A DNA stretch of 64,000 nucleotides from Pseudomonas fluorescens (GTDB lineage Bacteria > Pseudomonadota > Gammaproteobacteria > Pseudomonadales > Pseudomonadaceae), in contig NZ_LT907842.1 in NCBI RefSeq assembly GCF_900215245.1, forward strand, positions 5,270,001 to 5,334,000, written 5' to 3'. Both the position numbers and the translations under genes were made by a program. The notes beneath the pieces were generated by a model. The model made no database searches. It was not told the origin of the DNA and saw only the letters and a list, made by a program, of their open reading frames with translations. Position 1 is the first letter of the stretch. Each line of letters starts with the position of its first letter. Positions 44,821 to 54,312 of this stretch are shown one piece after another.

Positions 44821-46254
44821 ATGTCAAAAGTAAAAGACAAAGCTATTGTTTCTGCCGCGCAAGCCAGCACCGCTTACTCGCAAATCGATAGCTTTAGCCA
44901 TTTATACGACCGTGGCGGCAACCTCACGGTCAATGGCAAACCGTCCTATTCCGTGGACCAGGCAGCCACCCAGCTGCTGCGTGATGGCGCCGCGTATCGG
45001 GATTTTGATGGCAACGGCAAGATTGATCTGACCTACACCTTCCTCACCTCGGCTTCCTCGGCCACCATGAACAAACATGGCATCTCCGGGTTCAGCCAGT
45101 TCAACACCCAGCAGAAAGCACAGGCCGCGCTGGCCATGCAATCCTGGTCGGATGTTGCCAACGTGACCTTTACCGAAAAGGCCTCGGGCGGTGACGCACA
45201 CATGACCTTCGGCAACTACAGCGGTGGCCAGGACGGCGCAGCCGCCTTCGCTTACCTGCCCGGCACCGGCGCAGGCTACGACGGCACTTCGTGGTACCTG
45301 ACCAACAACAGCTACACGCCGAACAAGACGCCGGACTTGAACAACTATGGCCGGCAGACCCTGACCCACGAAATCGGCCACACCCTGGGCCTGGCTCACC
45401 CTGGCGACTACAACGCCGGGAATGGCAACCCGACCTACAACGACGCGACCTATGGACAGGACACGCGTGGCTACAGCGTCATGAGTTACTGGAGCGAGAG
45501 CAACACCAACCAGAACTTCAGTAAAGGCGGCGTCGAAGCTTATGCTTCGGGCCCGCTGATCGACGACATTGCCGCGATCCAGAAGCTCTACGGTGCCAAC
45601 TACAGCACCCGCGCCGGCGACACCACCTACGGTTTCAACTCCAACACCGGGCGTGATTTCTACAGCGCCAAATCCAATGCCGACAAGCTGGTGTTTTCGG
45701 TATGGGACGGTGGCGGCAACGACACCCTGGATTTCTCGGGCTTTACCCAGAACCAGAAGATCAACCTCAATGAGACCTCGTTCTCCGACGTTGGCGGCCT
45801 GGTGGGCAACGTGTCCATCGCCAAGGGCGTTACCGTCGAGAACGCGTTCGGTGGTGCCGGCAACGACCTGATCATTGGTAACAACGCAGCCAACGTCATC
45901 AAGGGCGGTGCCGGCAACGACATCATCTACGGCGGTGGCGGTGCGGACCAACTGTGGGGCGGCGCCGGCAACGACACCTTCGTGTACGGTGCCAGTTCCG
46001 ATTCCAAGCCGGGCGCTGCCGACAAGATCTTTGACTTCACCTCGGGTTCGGACAAGATCGACCTGTCCGGTATCACCAAAGGTGCAGGCTTGACCTTCGT
46101 CAACGCGTTCTCCGGGCATGCCGGCGACGCAGTGCTGAGTTATGCCTCGGGCACCAACCTGGGCACCTTGGCCGTGGACTTCTCCGGGCACGGCGTGGCG
46201 GATTTCCTCGTCACCACCGTTGGCCAGGCCGCTGTCAGCGACATCGTAGCGTGA
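44821..46254 (+). CDS. aprA: Serralysin-type secreted metalloprotease AprA
   Basis: A 477-residue extracellular alkaline protease. The zinc site is [11 protein letters not shown] (His183, Glu184, His187, His193), with the Met-turn SVMSYW around Met221. RTX nonapeptide calcium repeats are at about 344-388 ([36 protein letters not shown]). There is no signal peptide; the uncleaved C-terminal type I secretion signal ends DIVA. Its own inhibitor and exporter genes follow. It is the main heat-stable protease of milk-spoiling P. fluorescens strains. The start at MSKVKDKAI follows AAGGAAG. Confidence 0.96.
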   Translation: MSKVKDKAIVSAAQASTAYSQIDSFSHLYDRGGNLTVNGKPSYSVDQAATQLLRDGAAYRDFDGNGKIDLTYTFLTSASSATMNKHGISGFSQFNTQQKAQAALAMQSWSDVANVTFTEKASGGDAHMTFGNYSGGQDGAAAFAYLPGTGAGYDGTSWYLTNNSYTPNKTPDLNNYGRQTLTHEIGHTLGLAHPGDYNAGNGNPTYNDATYGQDTRGYSVMSYWSESNTNQNFSKGGVEAYASGPLIDDIAAIQKLYGANYSTRAGDTTYGFNSNTGRDFYSAKSNADKLVFSVWDGGGNDTLDFSGFTQNQKINLNETSFSDVGGLVGNVSIAKGVTVENAFGGAGNDLIIGNNAANVIKGGAGNDIIYGGGGADQLWGGAGNDTFVYGASSDSKPGAADKIFDFTSGSDKIDLSGITKGAGLTFVNAFSGHAGDAVLSYASGTNLGTLAVDFSGHGVADFLVTTVGQAAVSDIVA

Positions 46255-46262
46255 TGTAAAGC

Positions 46263-46284
46263 GCGCGGCGCTTCGGCGCCGCGC
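46263..46284 (+). terminator. Hairpin with UUCG loop between aprA and inh
   Basis: GCGCGGCGC (46263-46271) and GCGCCGCGC (46276-46284) form a perfect 9-bp stem closed by TTCG, a very stable tetraloop, 9 bp after the aprA stop. No T-run follows, so it more likely protects the aprA message end or lowers read-through into inh than ends transcription fully. Confidence 0.6.
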
Positions 46285-46302
46285 TCTAGGATGGAGCGAA
46301 AG

Positions 46303-46671
46303 ATGCCGCGTTTTTCTCATTTGATTGCCTGTGCTTCACAGGTGTTGTTCGTTTCGGCAGGAGCCCACGCAATGGCGAGCAGTCTTGTTTTACCCACCAC
46401 CGCGCAATTGGCCGGCCGTTGGCAGCTGCACCAGCAGGATCGGGTGTGCGCGCTGGACTTGCTGGAGCAGGCCAATGCCCTGGCCGGTGATGTCACGTGT
46501 GTCACCGAATGGCTGGGCGAGAAACCCCTGACCTGGACGCCCACCCCGGACGGGATCTGGCTGATGAATGCCGAAGGCACGGGCATTACCCATTTGAACC
46601 GCCAGAAAGAAGGCGAATATAAAGGGCGCACCCCTTCAGGTGGGGAAGTTGTACTGCAACGAATACCTTAG
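46303..46671 (+). CDS. inh: Alkaline protease inhibitor (periplasmic)
   Basis: A 122-residue inhibitor of the serralysin inhibitor family, protecting the cell from its own AprA. The signal peptide ends at AHAMA-SS, so the mature N-terminus SSLVLPTT could reach into the protease active site as in known structures. Cys49 and Cys66 form the family's single disulfide. The start is decided by GGAG (46293-46296) seven bases before ATG 46303; the in-frame ATG at 46291 has no site. It lies between aprA and aprD, as in other P. fluorescens strains. Confidence 0.92.
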   Translation: MPRFSHLIACASQVLFVSAGAHAMASSLVLPTTAQLAGRWQLHQQDRVCALDLLEQANALAGDVTCVTEWLGEKPLTWTPTPDGIWLMNAEGTGITHLNRQKEGEYKGRTPSGGEVVLQRIP

Positions 46672-46765
46672 TTATAAACTTATAACTCGATTTTTATAGT
46701 TGGCCGCCCTTATTCAGGGGTTGGGTAACTATTGCGCGTCATTCGCTCACGGAAGATAAGAAGAT

Positions 46766-48517
46766 ATGGCGAAGTCCCATTCGGTTGCGCCCTTATTCAG
46801 GGCGTTGGGTGAATACAAGCGTATTTTGATCAGCATTGGCTGCTTCACGGCGTTGATTAACCTGTTGATGCTGGTGCCGTCGATTTACATGCTGCAAGTG
46901 TATGACCGAGTGCTGTCCTCCCAGAATGAAACCACCCTGGTGATGTTGACGCTGATGGTCGTGGGCTTCTTCGCGTTTATCGGCACCCTGGAAGTCGTGC
47001 GCAGTTTTATCGTGATTCGTATCGGCAGCCAGTTGGAGCGGCGATTCAACTTGCGCGTCTACAAGGCTGCGTTTGAACGCAACCTGCAACGGGGCCAGGG
47101 GCATGCCGGGCAATCACTGGGCGATTTGACGGTCATCCGCCAATTCATCACGGGGCCGGCGTTGTTCGCGTTTTTCGATGCGCCGTGGTTTCCCATCTAC
47201 CTGTTCGTGATTTTCCTGTTCAACGTGTGGCTCGGCGTGTTGGCCACTGCGGGCGCGGTGCTGCTGATCGCGTTGGCGTGCCTGAATGAATACCTGACCA
47301 AAAAACCGTTGGGCGAGGCGGGTGTGTTCTCCCAGCAGTCCACGCAGTTGGCGACCAGCCATTTGCACAACGCCGAAACGATCCAGGCCATGGGCATGCT
47401 CGGTGCGTTGCGCAAACGCTGGTTTGCCGTGCATTCGCAATTTCTCGGCTATCAGAACACCGCCAGCGATACCGGCTCGGTGATCACTTCGCTGAGCAAA
47501 TCCCTGCGTTTGTGCCTGCAATCATTGGTGCTGGGGCTGGGCGCATTTTTGGTGATCAAGGGCGAGATGACCGCCGGGATGATGATTGCCGGCTCGATCC
47601 TCATGGGCCGTGTGCTCAGCCCCATCGACCAGTTGATTGCGGTGTGGAAGCAGTGGAGTTCGGCCAAATTGGCCTACCAGCGCCTCGACGAGTTGCTGCG
47701 CGAATTTCCACCGGAAGGCGCGCAGATGGCGTTGCCGGCGCCCAAGGGCCATGTCAGTTTCGAACACGTCAGCGCAGGCCCGCCGGGGCGGCGCCTGGCG
47801 ACCTTGCATCAAGTCAGCTTCAGCCTCGGTGCGGGCGAAGTGCTCGGCGTGCTCGGCGCGTCCGGTTCGGGCAAATCCACCCTGGCCCGTGTGCTGGTCG
47901 GCGTGTGGCCAACCCTGGCGGGCACTGTGCGCCTGGACGGCGCGGATATTCATCGCTGGGACCGCGACGACCTCGGCCCACATATCGGTTACTTGCCCCA
48001 GGACATCGAACTGTTCAGCGGCAGCATCGCCGACAACATCGCGCGCTTTCGCGATGCCGACCCTGAACGCGTGGTCAAGGCCGCGCAACAAGCCGGTGTC
48101 CATGAACTGATCCTGCGCCTGCCCCAAGGCTACGACACCGTGCTTGGCGACAACGGCGGCGGCCTCTCCGGTGGCCAGAAACAACGCGTGGCGCTGGCGC
48201 GTGCGCTGTATGGCGGCCCGCGCTTGATCGTGCTGGATGAACCCAACTCCAACCTCGACACCGTCGGCGAAGCGGCATTGGCCAGCGCCATCGTGCAGAT
48301 GAAAGCCCAGGGCAGCAGCGTGGTGCTGGTGACGCACCGTTCCTCGGCGCTGGCCCAGGCCGACAAGTTGCTGGTGCTCAACGAAGGGCGCCTGCAGGCG
48401 TTCGGGCCGAGCCAGGAAGTGCTGCGCGCCTTGTCGGGCCAGCAGGAAGCACCGCGAGAAAAGGCCGGCGTGAGCCTCAGCCGTCAGTACCAAGCCGGAA
48501 GGAATCCAGGCGCATGA
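46766..48517 (+). CDS. aprD: Type I secretion ABC transporter AprD
   Basis: A 583-residue inner membrane ABC exporter (PrtD/AprD group, no peptidase domain). The N-terminal membrane domain has six helices (LLMLVPSIYMLQVYDRVLSS is typical); the ATPase has GASGSGKST, LSGGQKQRVALARAL and LIVLDEPNSNLD. It energises export of AprA and most likely TliA. It overlaps aprE by 4 bp (ATGA), so translation is coupled. A 94-bp AT-rich gap separates it from inh. Confidence 0.94.
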   Translation: MAKSHSVAPLFRALGEYKRILISIGCFTALINLLMLVPSIYMLQVYDRVLSSQNETTLVMLTLMVVGFFAFIGTLEVVRSFIVIRIGSQLERRFNLRVYKAAFERNLQRGQGHAGQSLGDLTVIRQFITGPALFAFFDAPWFPIYLFVIFLFNVWLGVLATAGAVLLIALACLNEYLTKKPLGEAGVFSQQSTQLATSHLHNAETIQAMGMLGALRKRWFAVHSQFLGYQNTASDTGSVITSLSKSLRLCLQSLVLGLGAFLVIKGEMTAGMMIAGSILMGRVLSPIDQLIAVWKQWSSAKLAYQRLDELLREFPPEGAQMALPAPKGHVSFEHVSAGPPGRRLATLHQVSFSLGAGEVLGVLGASGSGKSTLARVLVGVWPTLAGTVRLDGADIHRWDRDDLGPHIGYLPQDIELFSGSIADNIARFRDADPERVVKAAQQAGVHELILRLPQGYDTVLGDNGGGLSGGQKQRVALARALYGGPRLIVLDEPNSNLDTVGEAALASAIVQMKAQGSSVVLVTHRSSALAQADKLLVLNEGRLQAFGPSQEVLRALSGQQEAPREKAGVSLSRQYQAGRNPGA

Positions 48518-49827
48518 GCAGCCTTATTGTTGAACCCCGTTTTGAACAGCGTGACGCCGGTTTCTTTGTCCGTATGGGCTGGTTGCTGACCCTGGTCGGC
48601 GCCGGTGGTTTTTTCCTCTGGGCCAGCCTGGCCCCGCTGGACCAGGGCATTCCGGTGCAAGGCACGGTGGTGGTGTCGGGCAAGCGCAAGGCGGTGCAAA
48701 CCTTCAGCCCCGGCGTGGTCAGCCGGATCCTGGTGAAGGAGGGTGAGCTGGTCAAGCAGGGCCAGCCGCTGTTTCGCCTCGACCAGACCCAGAATCAGGC
48801 CGACGTGCAATCCCTGCAAGCCCAGTACCGCATGGCCTGGGCCAGTGTGGCGCGCTGGCAGAGTGAACGCGACAACCGCTCCAGCATTACCTTTCCTGCC
48901 GAGTTGAGCGCCAACCCTGATCCAGCGTTGGCGCTCGTTCTGGAAGGCCAGCGCCAACTGTTCAGCAGCCGCCGCGAAGCGTTTGCCCGCGAACAAGCCG
49001 GTATCCGCGCGAACATTGACGGCGCCACCTCACAGTTGAGCGGCATGCGTCGGGCCCGCAGCGACCTGACCGCCCAGGCGCAATCGCTGCGTGACCAACT
49101 GAGCAACCTGCAACCGTTGGCCGACAACGGCTACATCCCGCGTAACCGGCTTATGGAATACCAGCGCCAACTGTCCCAGGTGCAGCAAGACCTGGCGCAG
49201 AACACCGGCGAAAGCGGGCGTGTAGAGCAGGGCATCCTGGAGTCACGCCTGAAGTTGCAGCAGCACAGCGAGGAATATCAAAAGGAAGTCCGCAGCCAAC
49301 TGGCCGATGCGCAACTGCGCAGCCTGACCCTTGAGCAGCAGCTCACCTCAGCGGGCTTCAACCTGCAACACAGCGAAATCAACGCGCCGGCCGATGGCAT
49401 TGCGGTCAACCTTGGCGTGCACACCGAAGGTGCCGTGGTGCGGGCGGGCGAGACCCTGCTGGAAATCGTGCCGCAAGGCACGCGCCTGGAAGTCGAAGGG
49501 CATTTGCCGGTGCACCTGGTGGACAAAGTCGGCACGCACTTGCCGGTCGATATCCTCTTCACCGCCTTCAACCAGAGCCGCACGCCGCGCGTGCCGGGGG
49601 AAGTCAGCCTGATCTCCGCCGACCAGATGCTCGATGAAAAAACCGGCGCGCCGTATTACGTGCTGCGCACCACCGTGAGCGAGGTGGCGCTGGCGAAGTT
49701 GCATGGCCTGGTGATCAAGCCGGGCATGCCCGCCGAGATGTTCGTGCGCACGGGTGAGCGCTCGTTACTGAATTACCTGTTCAAGCCGCTGCTCGATCGC
49801 GCCGGCTCTGCGTTGACTGAGGAATGA
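48514..49827 (+). CDS. aprE: Type I secretion membrane fusion protein AprE
   Basis: A 437-residue HlyD-family adaptor anchored by one N-terminal helix (WLLTLVGAGGFFLWASLAPL). The periplasmic part has lipoyl halves (VVSGKRKAVQTFSPGVVSRI and SEINAPADGIAVNLGVHTEG) and a long coiled-coil between them. It bridges AprD to AprF. Both ends overlap neighbours by 4 bp. Confidence 0.94.
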   Translation: MSSLIVEPRFEQRDAGFFVRMGWLLTLVGAGGFFLWASLAPLDQGIPVQGTVVVSGKRKAVQTFSPGVVSRILVKEGELVKQGQPLFRLDQTQNQADVQSLQAQYRMAWASVARWQSERDNRSSITFPAELSANPDPALALVLEGQRQLFSSRREAFAREQAGIRANIDGATSQLSGMRRARSDLTAQAQSLRDQLSNLQPLADNGYIPRNRLMEYQRQLSQVQQDLAQNTGESGRVEQGILESRLKLQQHSEEYQKEVRSQLADAQLRSLTLEQQLTSAGFNLQHSEINAPADGIAVNLGVHTEGAVVRAGETLLEIVPQGTRLEVEGHLPVHLVDKVGTHLPVDILFTAFNQSRTPRVPGEVSLISADQMLDEKTGAPYYVLRTTVSEVALAKLHGLVIKPGMPAEMFVRTGERSLLNYLFKPLLDRAGSALTEE

Positions 49828-51164
49828 GCATGAAGCCTGTGTTCCTCGCCTTGCTATTGAGCTGCACCAGTGCCCAGGCCGCCATGGGCCCGTTTGATGT
49901 CTACGAGCAGGCCCTGCGTAACGACCCGGTGTTTCTGGGGGCCATCAAGGAGCGCGACGCCGGCCTGGAAAACCGCACCATCGGCCGCGCCGGGCTGCTG
50001 CCCAGGCTCTCGTACAACTACAACAAGGGCCGCAACAACTCCAAAGCCACCTTGCCCGACGGGCGCGGCGGTAATTACCACGACAACCGCAACTACGACA
50101 GCTATGGCTCGACGCTCAGCTTGCAGCAGCCGCTGTTTGACTACGAAGCCTATGCCAACTATCGCAAGGGTGTGGCCCAGGCGCTGTTTGCCGATGAAAG
50201 CTTTCGCGACAAGAGCCAGGCGCTGCTGGTGCGGGTGCTGAGCTATTACACCCAGGCGCTGTTTGCCCAGGACCAGATCGACATTGCCCGCGCCAAAAAG
50301 AAGGCCTTCGAGCAGCAGTTCCAGCAGAACCGGCACCTGTTCCAGCAGGGCGAGGGCACCCGCACCGATATCCTCGAAGCCGAATCCCGTTACGAGCTGG
50401 CCACCGCCGAAGAAATCCAGGCGCTGGATGAACAAGACGCGTCGTTACGCGAGTTGGGCGCGTTGATCGGCGTGCAGAGCGTCAACATCAATGACCTGGC
50501 GCCGCTGAACCAAAGCTTTGCCGCCTTCACGTTGACCCCGGCCAACTACGACACCTGGCATGAGCTGGCGATCAGCAATAACCCCACGCTGGCCTCCCAG
50601 CGTCAGGCCGTCGAAGTCGCGCGCTATGAAGTGGAGCGCAACCGCGCCGGGCATCTGCCGAAGATCACCGCGTTTGCCAGTACACGCCAGCAGGAGTCCG
50701 ACAGCGGCAACACCTACAACCAGCGCTACGACACCAACACCATCGGCGTCGAAGTGAGCCTGCCGCTGTATGCCGGTGGTGCCGTCTCGGCCTCCACCCG
50801 TCAGGCCAGTCGCAGCATGGAGCAGGCTGAGTACGAGCTGGAAGGCAAAACCCGCGAAACCCTGATTGAGCTGCGTCGCCAGTTCAGCGCCTGCCTGTCG
50901 GGGGTGAGCAAGTTGCGCGCCTATCAAAAAGCCCTGGCGTCGGCCGAGGCGCTGGTGGTGTCGACCAAGCAAAGCATCCTCGGCGGCGAGCGGGTCAACC
51001 TCGACGCGTTGAACGCCGAGCAGCAGTTGTACAGCACCCGTCGCGACCTGGCCCAGGCCCGGTATGACTACCTGATGGCCTGGACCAAATTGCACTACTA
51101 CGCGGGCAACTTGCGCGACACCGACCTTGCGAAAGTCGATGAGGCCTTCGGCCCTGTGAAATGA
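49824..51164 (+). CDS. aprF: Type I secretion outer membrane protein AprF (TolC family)
   Basis: A 446-residue outer membrane efflux protein with the signal peptide KPVFLALLLSCTSAQA. Two TolC-type repeats are seen, with DVYEQALRNDPVFLGAIKER near the start and ALNAEQQLYSTRRDLAQARY near the end, the usual helical-barrel signature. It completes the AprDEF channel. It overlaps aprE by 4 bp and is followed by pspA after 30 bp. Confidence 0.94.
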   Translation: MSMKPVFLALLLSCTSAQAAMGPFDVYEQALRNDPVFLGAIKERDAGLENRTIGRAGLLPRLSYNYNKGRNNSKATLPDGRGGNYHDNRNYDSYGSTLSLQQPLFDYEAYANYRKGVAQALFADESFRDKSQALLVRVLSYYTQALFAQDQIDIARAKKKAFEQQFQQNRHLFQQGEGTRTDILEAESRYELATAEEIQALDEQDASLRELGALIGVQSVNINDLAPLNQSFAAFTLTPANYDTWHELAISNNPTLASQRQAVEVARYEVERNRAGHLPKITAFASTRQQESDSGNTYNQRYDTNTIGVEVSLPLYAGGAVSASTRQASRSMEQAEYELEGKTRETLIELRRQFSACLSGVSKLRAYQKALASAEALVVSTKQSILGGERVNLDALNAEQQLYSTRRDLAQARYDYLMAWTKLHYYAGNLRDTDLAKVDEAFGPVK

Positions 51165-51194
51165 GCACTTATAAAAACAATAAGGATGATTTAG

Positions 51195-54152
51195 ATGATC
51201 ACCGATTCACCGCGTTTCAAACCGTTTACTGCAGGCTCTTTGCTCCTGTTGTCCGTTGCGGCACAGGCGGCGTATACCGAGACCGGCCAAGCCGGTAACC
51301 CTGCCAGTTGGCGCTCCGCCGAATTCCAGAGCGACTGGGGCCTGGGGCGCATGAAGGCGGATGAAGCCTATGCCGCCGGCATCACCGGCAGCGGGGTCAA
51401 GGTCGGCGCGCTGGACTCAGGCTTCGATCCCAATCACCCCGAGGCCGCCAAAGACCGTTATCACGCCGTCACCGCCACAGGCACCTACGTCGATGGCCGC
51501 CCGTTCAGCACCACCGGTGCGCTCAACCCCAATAACGACTCCCACGGCACCCATGTCACCGGCACCATGGGTGCCGCGCGAGATGGCGCAGGCATGCACG
51601 GTGTGGCCTACAACGCGCAAATCTATGTGGGCAATACCAACGCCAACGACAGCTTCTTGTTTGGCCCGACGCCGGACCCCAAGTATTTCAAGACGGTGTA
51701 CAGCGCGTTGGTGGATTCCGGTGTGCGGGCCATCAACAACAGCTGGGGCAGCCAGCCCAAGGACGTCAGCTACCAAACCCTCGGTGACCTGCACGCGGCT
51801 TACGCCCAGCACTACAACCAGGGCACGTGGCTGGATGCCGCAGCGGATGTGGCAAAGGCCGGCGTTATCAACGTGTTCAGTGCCGGTAACAGCGGTTATG
51901 CGAACGCGAGCGTGCGTTCGGCGTTGCCGTATTTCCAGCCGGAACTGGAAGGCCACTGGTTGGCGGTGTCGGGTTTGGACAAGGCGAATAACCAGAAATA
52001 CAACAAGTGCGGGATCGCCAAATACTGGTGCATTTCCACCCCCGGCGCGCTGATCAACAGCACCATTCCCGACGGCGGATACGGGGTCAAATCCGGCACC
52101 TCGATGTCGGCACCGCATGCCACGGGCGCGCTGGCGCTGGTGATGGAGCGCTACCCGTACATGACCAATGAGCAGGCGTTGCAGGTGCTGTTGACCACTG
52201 CCACCCAGCTCGACGGTTCTATCACTCAAGCACCGAATACTATCGTGGGCTGGGGCGTGCCGGACCTCGGCCGGGCCATGCACGGGCCGGGGCAATTGCT
52301 TGGCAGCATGAACGTCAACCTTGCGGCCGGGCAGGGCGATGTGTGGAGCAACGGCATCGCCGACCAAGCGTTGGTTCAGCGCCAGGCCGAAGACCGCGCC
52401 GAGCACAGCGCCTGGCAACAAACCCTGATCGACAAGGGTTGGCAGAACGGCGTGGGCGCAAATGCCAGCCAACAGGACCTGACCGATTACGCCGTTGGCA
52501 CTGCCCGTGATCAGGCCGCGGCGCACCGCGTGTACGAGGGCAGCCTGATCAAATCCGGCGCCGGCAGCCTGGTACTCAGCGGCGACAGCACCTATCGCGG
52601 TGCGACCAGCGTCAATGGCGGCCTGCTGGCAGTCAACGGCTCATTGACCTCAGCGGTGACCGTCAACGACAGCGGCACCCTTGGCGGTTCCGGGCGCATC
52701 GGCGCCTTAAGCGTCAACCGCGGCGGCACCGTGGCACCGGGCAATTCGGTAGGCACCTTGCAGGTGGCCGGTGATGTGAACCTGGGCGCGGGCTCCACCT
52801 ATGCCGTGGAACTCACGCCCACCAGCAGCGACCGTATCGTCGCCGGCGGCAAAGCCGTGCTCGGCGGCGGCACCGTGACCCTGGCGCTGGAAAACAGCCC
52901 CACACTGCTCAGCCAGAGCCAAGTGCAAAGCCTGATCGGCCGCCAATACAGCATCCTCCAGGCGGCGGGTGGCATTCAGGGCCAGTTTGGCCAAGTGCTG
53001 CCGAATTACCTGTTCCTCGGCGGCACCCTCGATTACGCCGCCAACGGCGTGCAGTTGGACGTGGGGCGCAACAACGCCACATTCGCCAGCGTCGCCGCCA
53101 CCCGTAACCAGCGCAACGTTGCGGCCGCCGCCGAGCAACTCGGCGCCGGCAACCCAGTGTATGAGAGCGTGTTGTTGTCGGACTCGGTCGCCACCGCCCG
53201 CCAAGGCTTGCAGCAACTGTCCGGTGAAATCTACCCGGCGATTGGCGCGATGCTGATCAACGACAGCCTGCAACTGCGCGACGCTGTCGGCGAGCGCCTG
53301 CGCCATGTGCCGGTGAACGGTGAAAGCAACCTGTGGCTCAAGGCGCTCGGCGCCTGGGGCAAGACCGACAGCCGCAGCGAAACGGCTGGCGCCAACACCT
53401 CGATCGGCGGCCTGCTGGCCGGTGTAGACGGTGCACTCGACGAGCAGACCCGTGTGGGTGTGGTTGCCGGCTACAGCGACAGCTCGCTGAATATGGGCAG
53501 CGGCACGCATTCGTCGGCGTCCATCGACAGTTACCACTTCGGCGCGTATGCCGGGCGTGAATTGGGCGACTGGCGCGTCAGCGCCGGCGGTGCCTACAGC
53601 TGGCATCGCGGCGATGTGAAGCGTGAGTTGCAATACGGCGAAGTCAGCGGCAAGCAAAAGACCAAGCTGGATGCGCGCACGGCCCAGCTGTTCACCGAAG
53701 CCGCGTACCGCATTCACCTGCAACCGCTGGCGCTGGAGCCGTTCGCCAACCTGGCCTATGTGCACCTGGACAGTGACGCGTTCCACGAAAAAGGCGCTGC
53801 CGCAGCGCTTGAGCGTGGCAGCGATCGACGCGATGCCGTGCTCAGCACCCTCGGTCTGCGGGCGCTGAAAACCTTGCCTCTGAATGATCACCAGCAGCTT
53901 GAACTTTCCGGCTCCCTGGGCTGGCAGCACAGCCTGACGGCGGTTGATTCCGAAGAACACTTGGCGTTTGTCGCCGGCGGGCCGTCATTTGCCGTGCGCA
54001 GTTCGCCGTTGCTGCGCGATGCCGCACTGGTCGGTGTGCAGGCCAGCCTCGCGCTGAGCAAGGCCACACGGGTCAACCTGGATTACCACGGCCAGTTGGG
54101 TGGCCGCGAGAAAACCCAGGGCGTGGGGCTGAGCCTGAACTGGCAGTTCTAG
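51195..54152 (+). CDS. pspA: Subtilase autotransporter PspA
   Basis: A 985-residue type V secreted serine protease. The signal peptide ends near AQAAYTETG. The subtilisin triad is Asp74 (GALDSGFDP), His117 (DSHGTHVTG) and Ser303 (SGTSMSAPHA). A beta-helical linker with the GGTVAPGNSVG autotransporter-associated motif follows at about 500, and a C-terminal beta-barrel domain covers the last 270 residues, ending in WQF. AAGGATGA before the ATG is one base from an RsmA site. It is paralogous to pspB; together they sit between aprF and tliA as in related strains. The target of the protease is unknown. Confidence 0.93.
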   Translation: MITDSPRFKPFTAGSLLLLSVAAQAAYTETGQAGNPASWRSAEFQSDWGLGRMKADEAYAAGITGSGVKVGALDSGFDPNHPEAAKDRYHAVTATGTYVDGRPFSTTGALNPNNDSHGTHVTGTMGAARDGAGMHGVAYNAQIYVGNTNANDSFLFGPTPDPKYFKTVYSALVDSGVRAINNSWGSQPKDVSYQTLGDLHAAYAQHYNQGTWLDAAADVAKAGVINVFSAGNSGYANASVRSALPYFQPELEGHWLAVSGLDKANNQKYNKCGIAKYWCISTPGALINSTIPDGGYGVKSGTSMSAPHATGALALVMERYPYMTNEQALQVLLTTATQLDGSITQAPNTIVGWGVPDLGRAMHGPGQLLGSMNVNLAAGQGDVWSNGIADQALVQRQAEDRAEHSAWQQTLIDKGWQNGVGANASQQDLTDYAVGTARDQAAAHRVYEGSLIKSGAGSLVLSGDSTYRGATSVNGGLLAVNGSLTSAVTVNDSGTLGGSGRIGALSVNRGGTVAPGNSVGTLQVAGDVNLGAGSTYAVELTPTSSDRIVAGGKAVLGGGTVTLALENSPTLLSQSQVQSLIGRQYSILQAAGGIQGQFGQVLPNYLFLGGTLDYAANGVQLDVGRNNATFASVAATRNQRNVAAAAEQLGAGNPVYESVLLSDSVATARQGLQQLSGEIYPAIGAMLINDSLQLRDAVGERLRHVPVNGESNLWLKALGAWGKTDSRSETAGANTSIGGLLAGVDGALDEQTRVGVVAGYSDSSLNMGSGTHSSASIDSYHFGAYAGRELGDWRVSAGGAYSWHRGDVKRELQYGEVSGKQKTKLDARTAQLFTEAAYRIHLQPLALEPFANLAYVHLDSDAFHEKGAAAALERGSDRRDAVLSTLGLRALKTLPLNDHQQLELSGSLGWQHSLTAVDSEEHLAFVAGGPSFAVRSSPLLRDAALVGVQASLALSKATRVNLDYHGQLGGREKTQGVGLSLNWQF

Positions 54153-54172
54153 ACGGCAGCGCAGGTCAGCAG

Positions 54173-54246
54173 GTGGGAGCAGACGGTGGGTCAGTGATGA
54201 ATGCGACGACTGATACAGCGCTTTCGCGAGTAAGCCCGCTCCCACA
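54173..54246. repeat. REPIN-like element between pspA and pspB
   Basis: GTGGGAGC (54173-54180) on the left and TTCGCGAGTAAGCCCGCTCCCACA without break (54223-54246, key blocks CGCGAG and GCTCCCAC) on the right are the two ends of a Pseudomonas REP pair. The left arm is degenerate beyond 8 bp. It lies 21 bp after the pspA stop. Confidence 0.65.
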
Positions 54247-54312
54247 CTGGCACTGCGGCGCTGAAGCAAAGTGATTCACATACCGGCAATAAGAAAACTA
54301 AGGAAGGTCACC

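Noticed and set aside
46291..46302. Upstream in-frame ATG for inh
   Set aside because: It has no ribosome binding site and overlaps the GGAG that serves ATG 46303.
44902..46320. 472-codon minus-strand frame opposite aprA
   Set aside because: The protein is a low-complexity Val/Gly/Ala shadow of aprA, which is certain from its zinc and RTX motifs.
54271..54312. Upstream GTG start for pspB
   Set aside because: GGAAGG lies just before GTG 54313, and the added residues do not improve the signal peptide.
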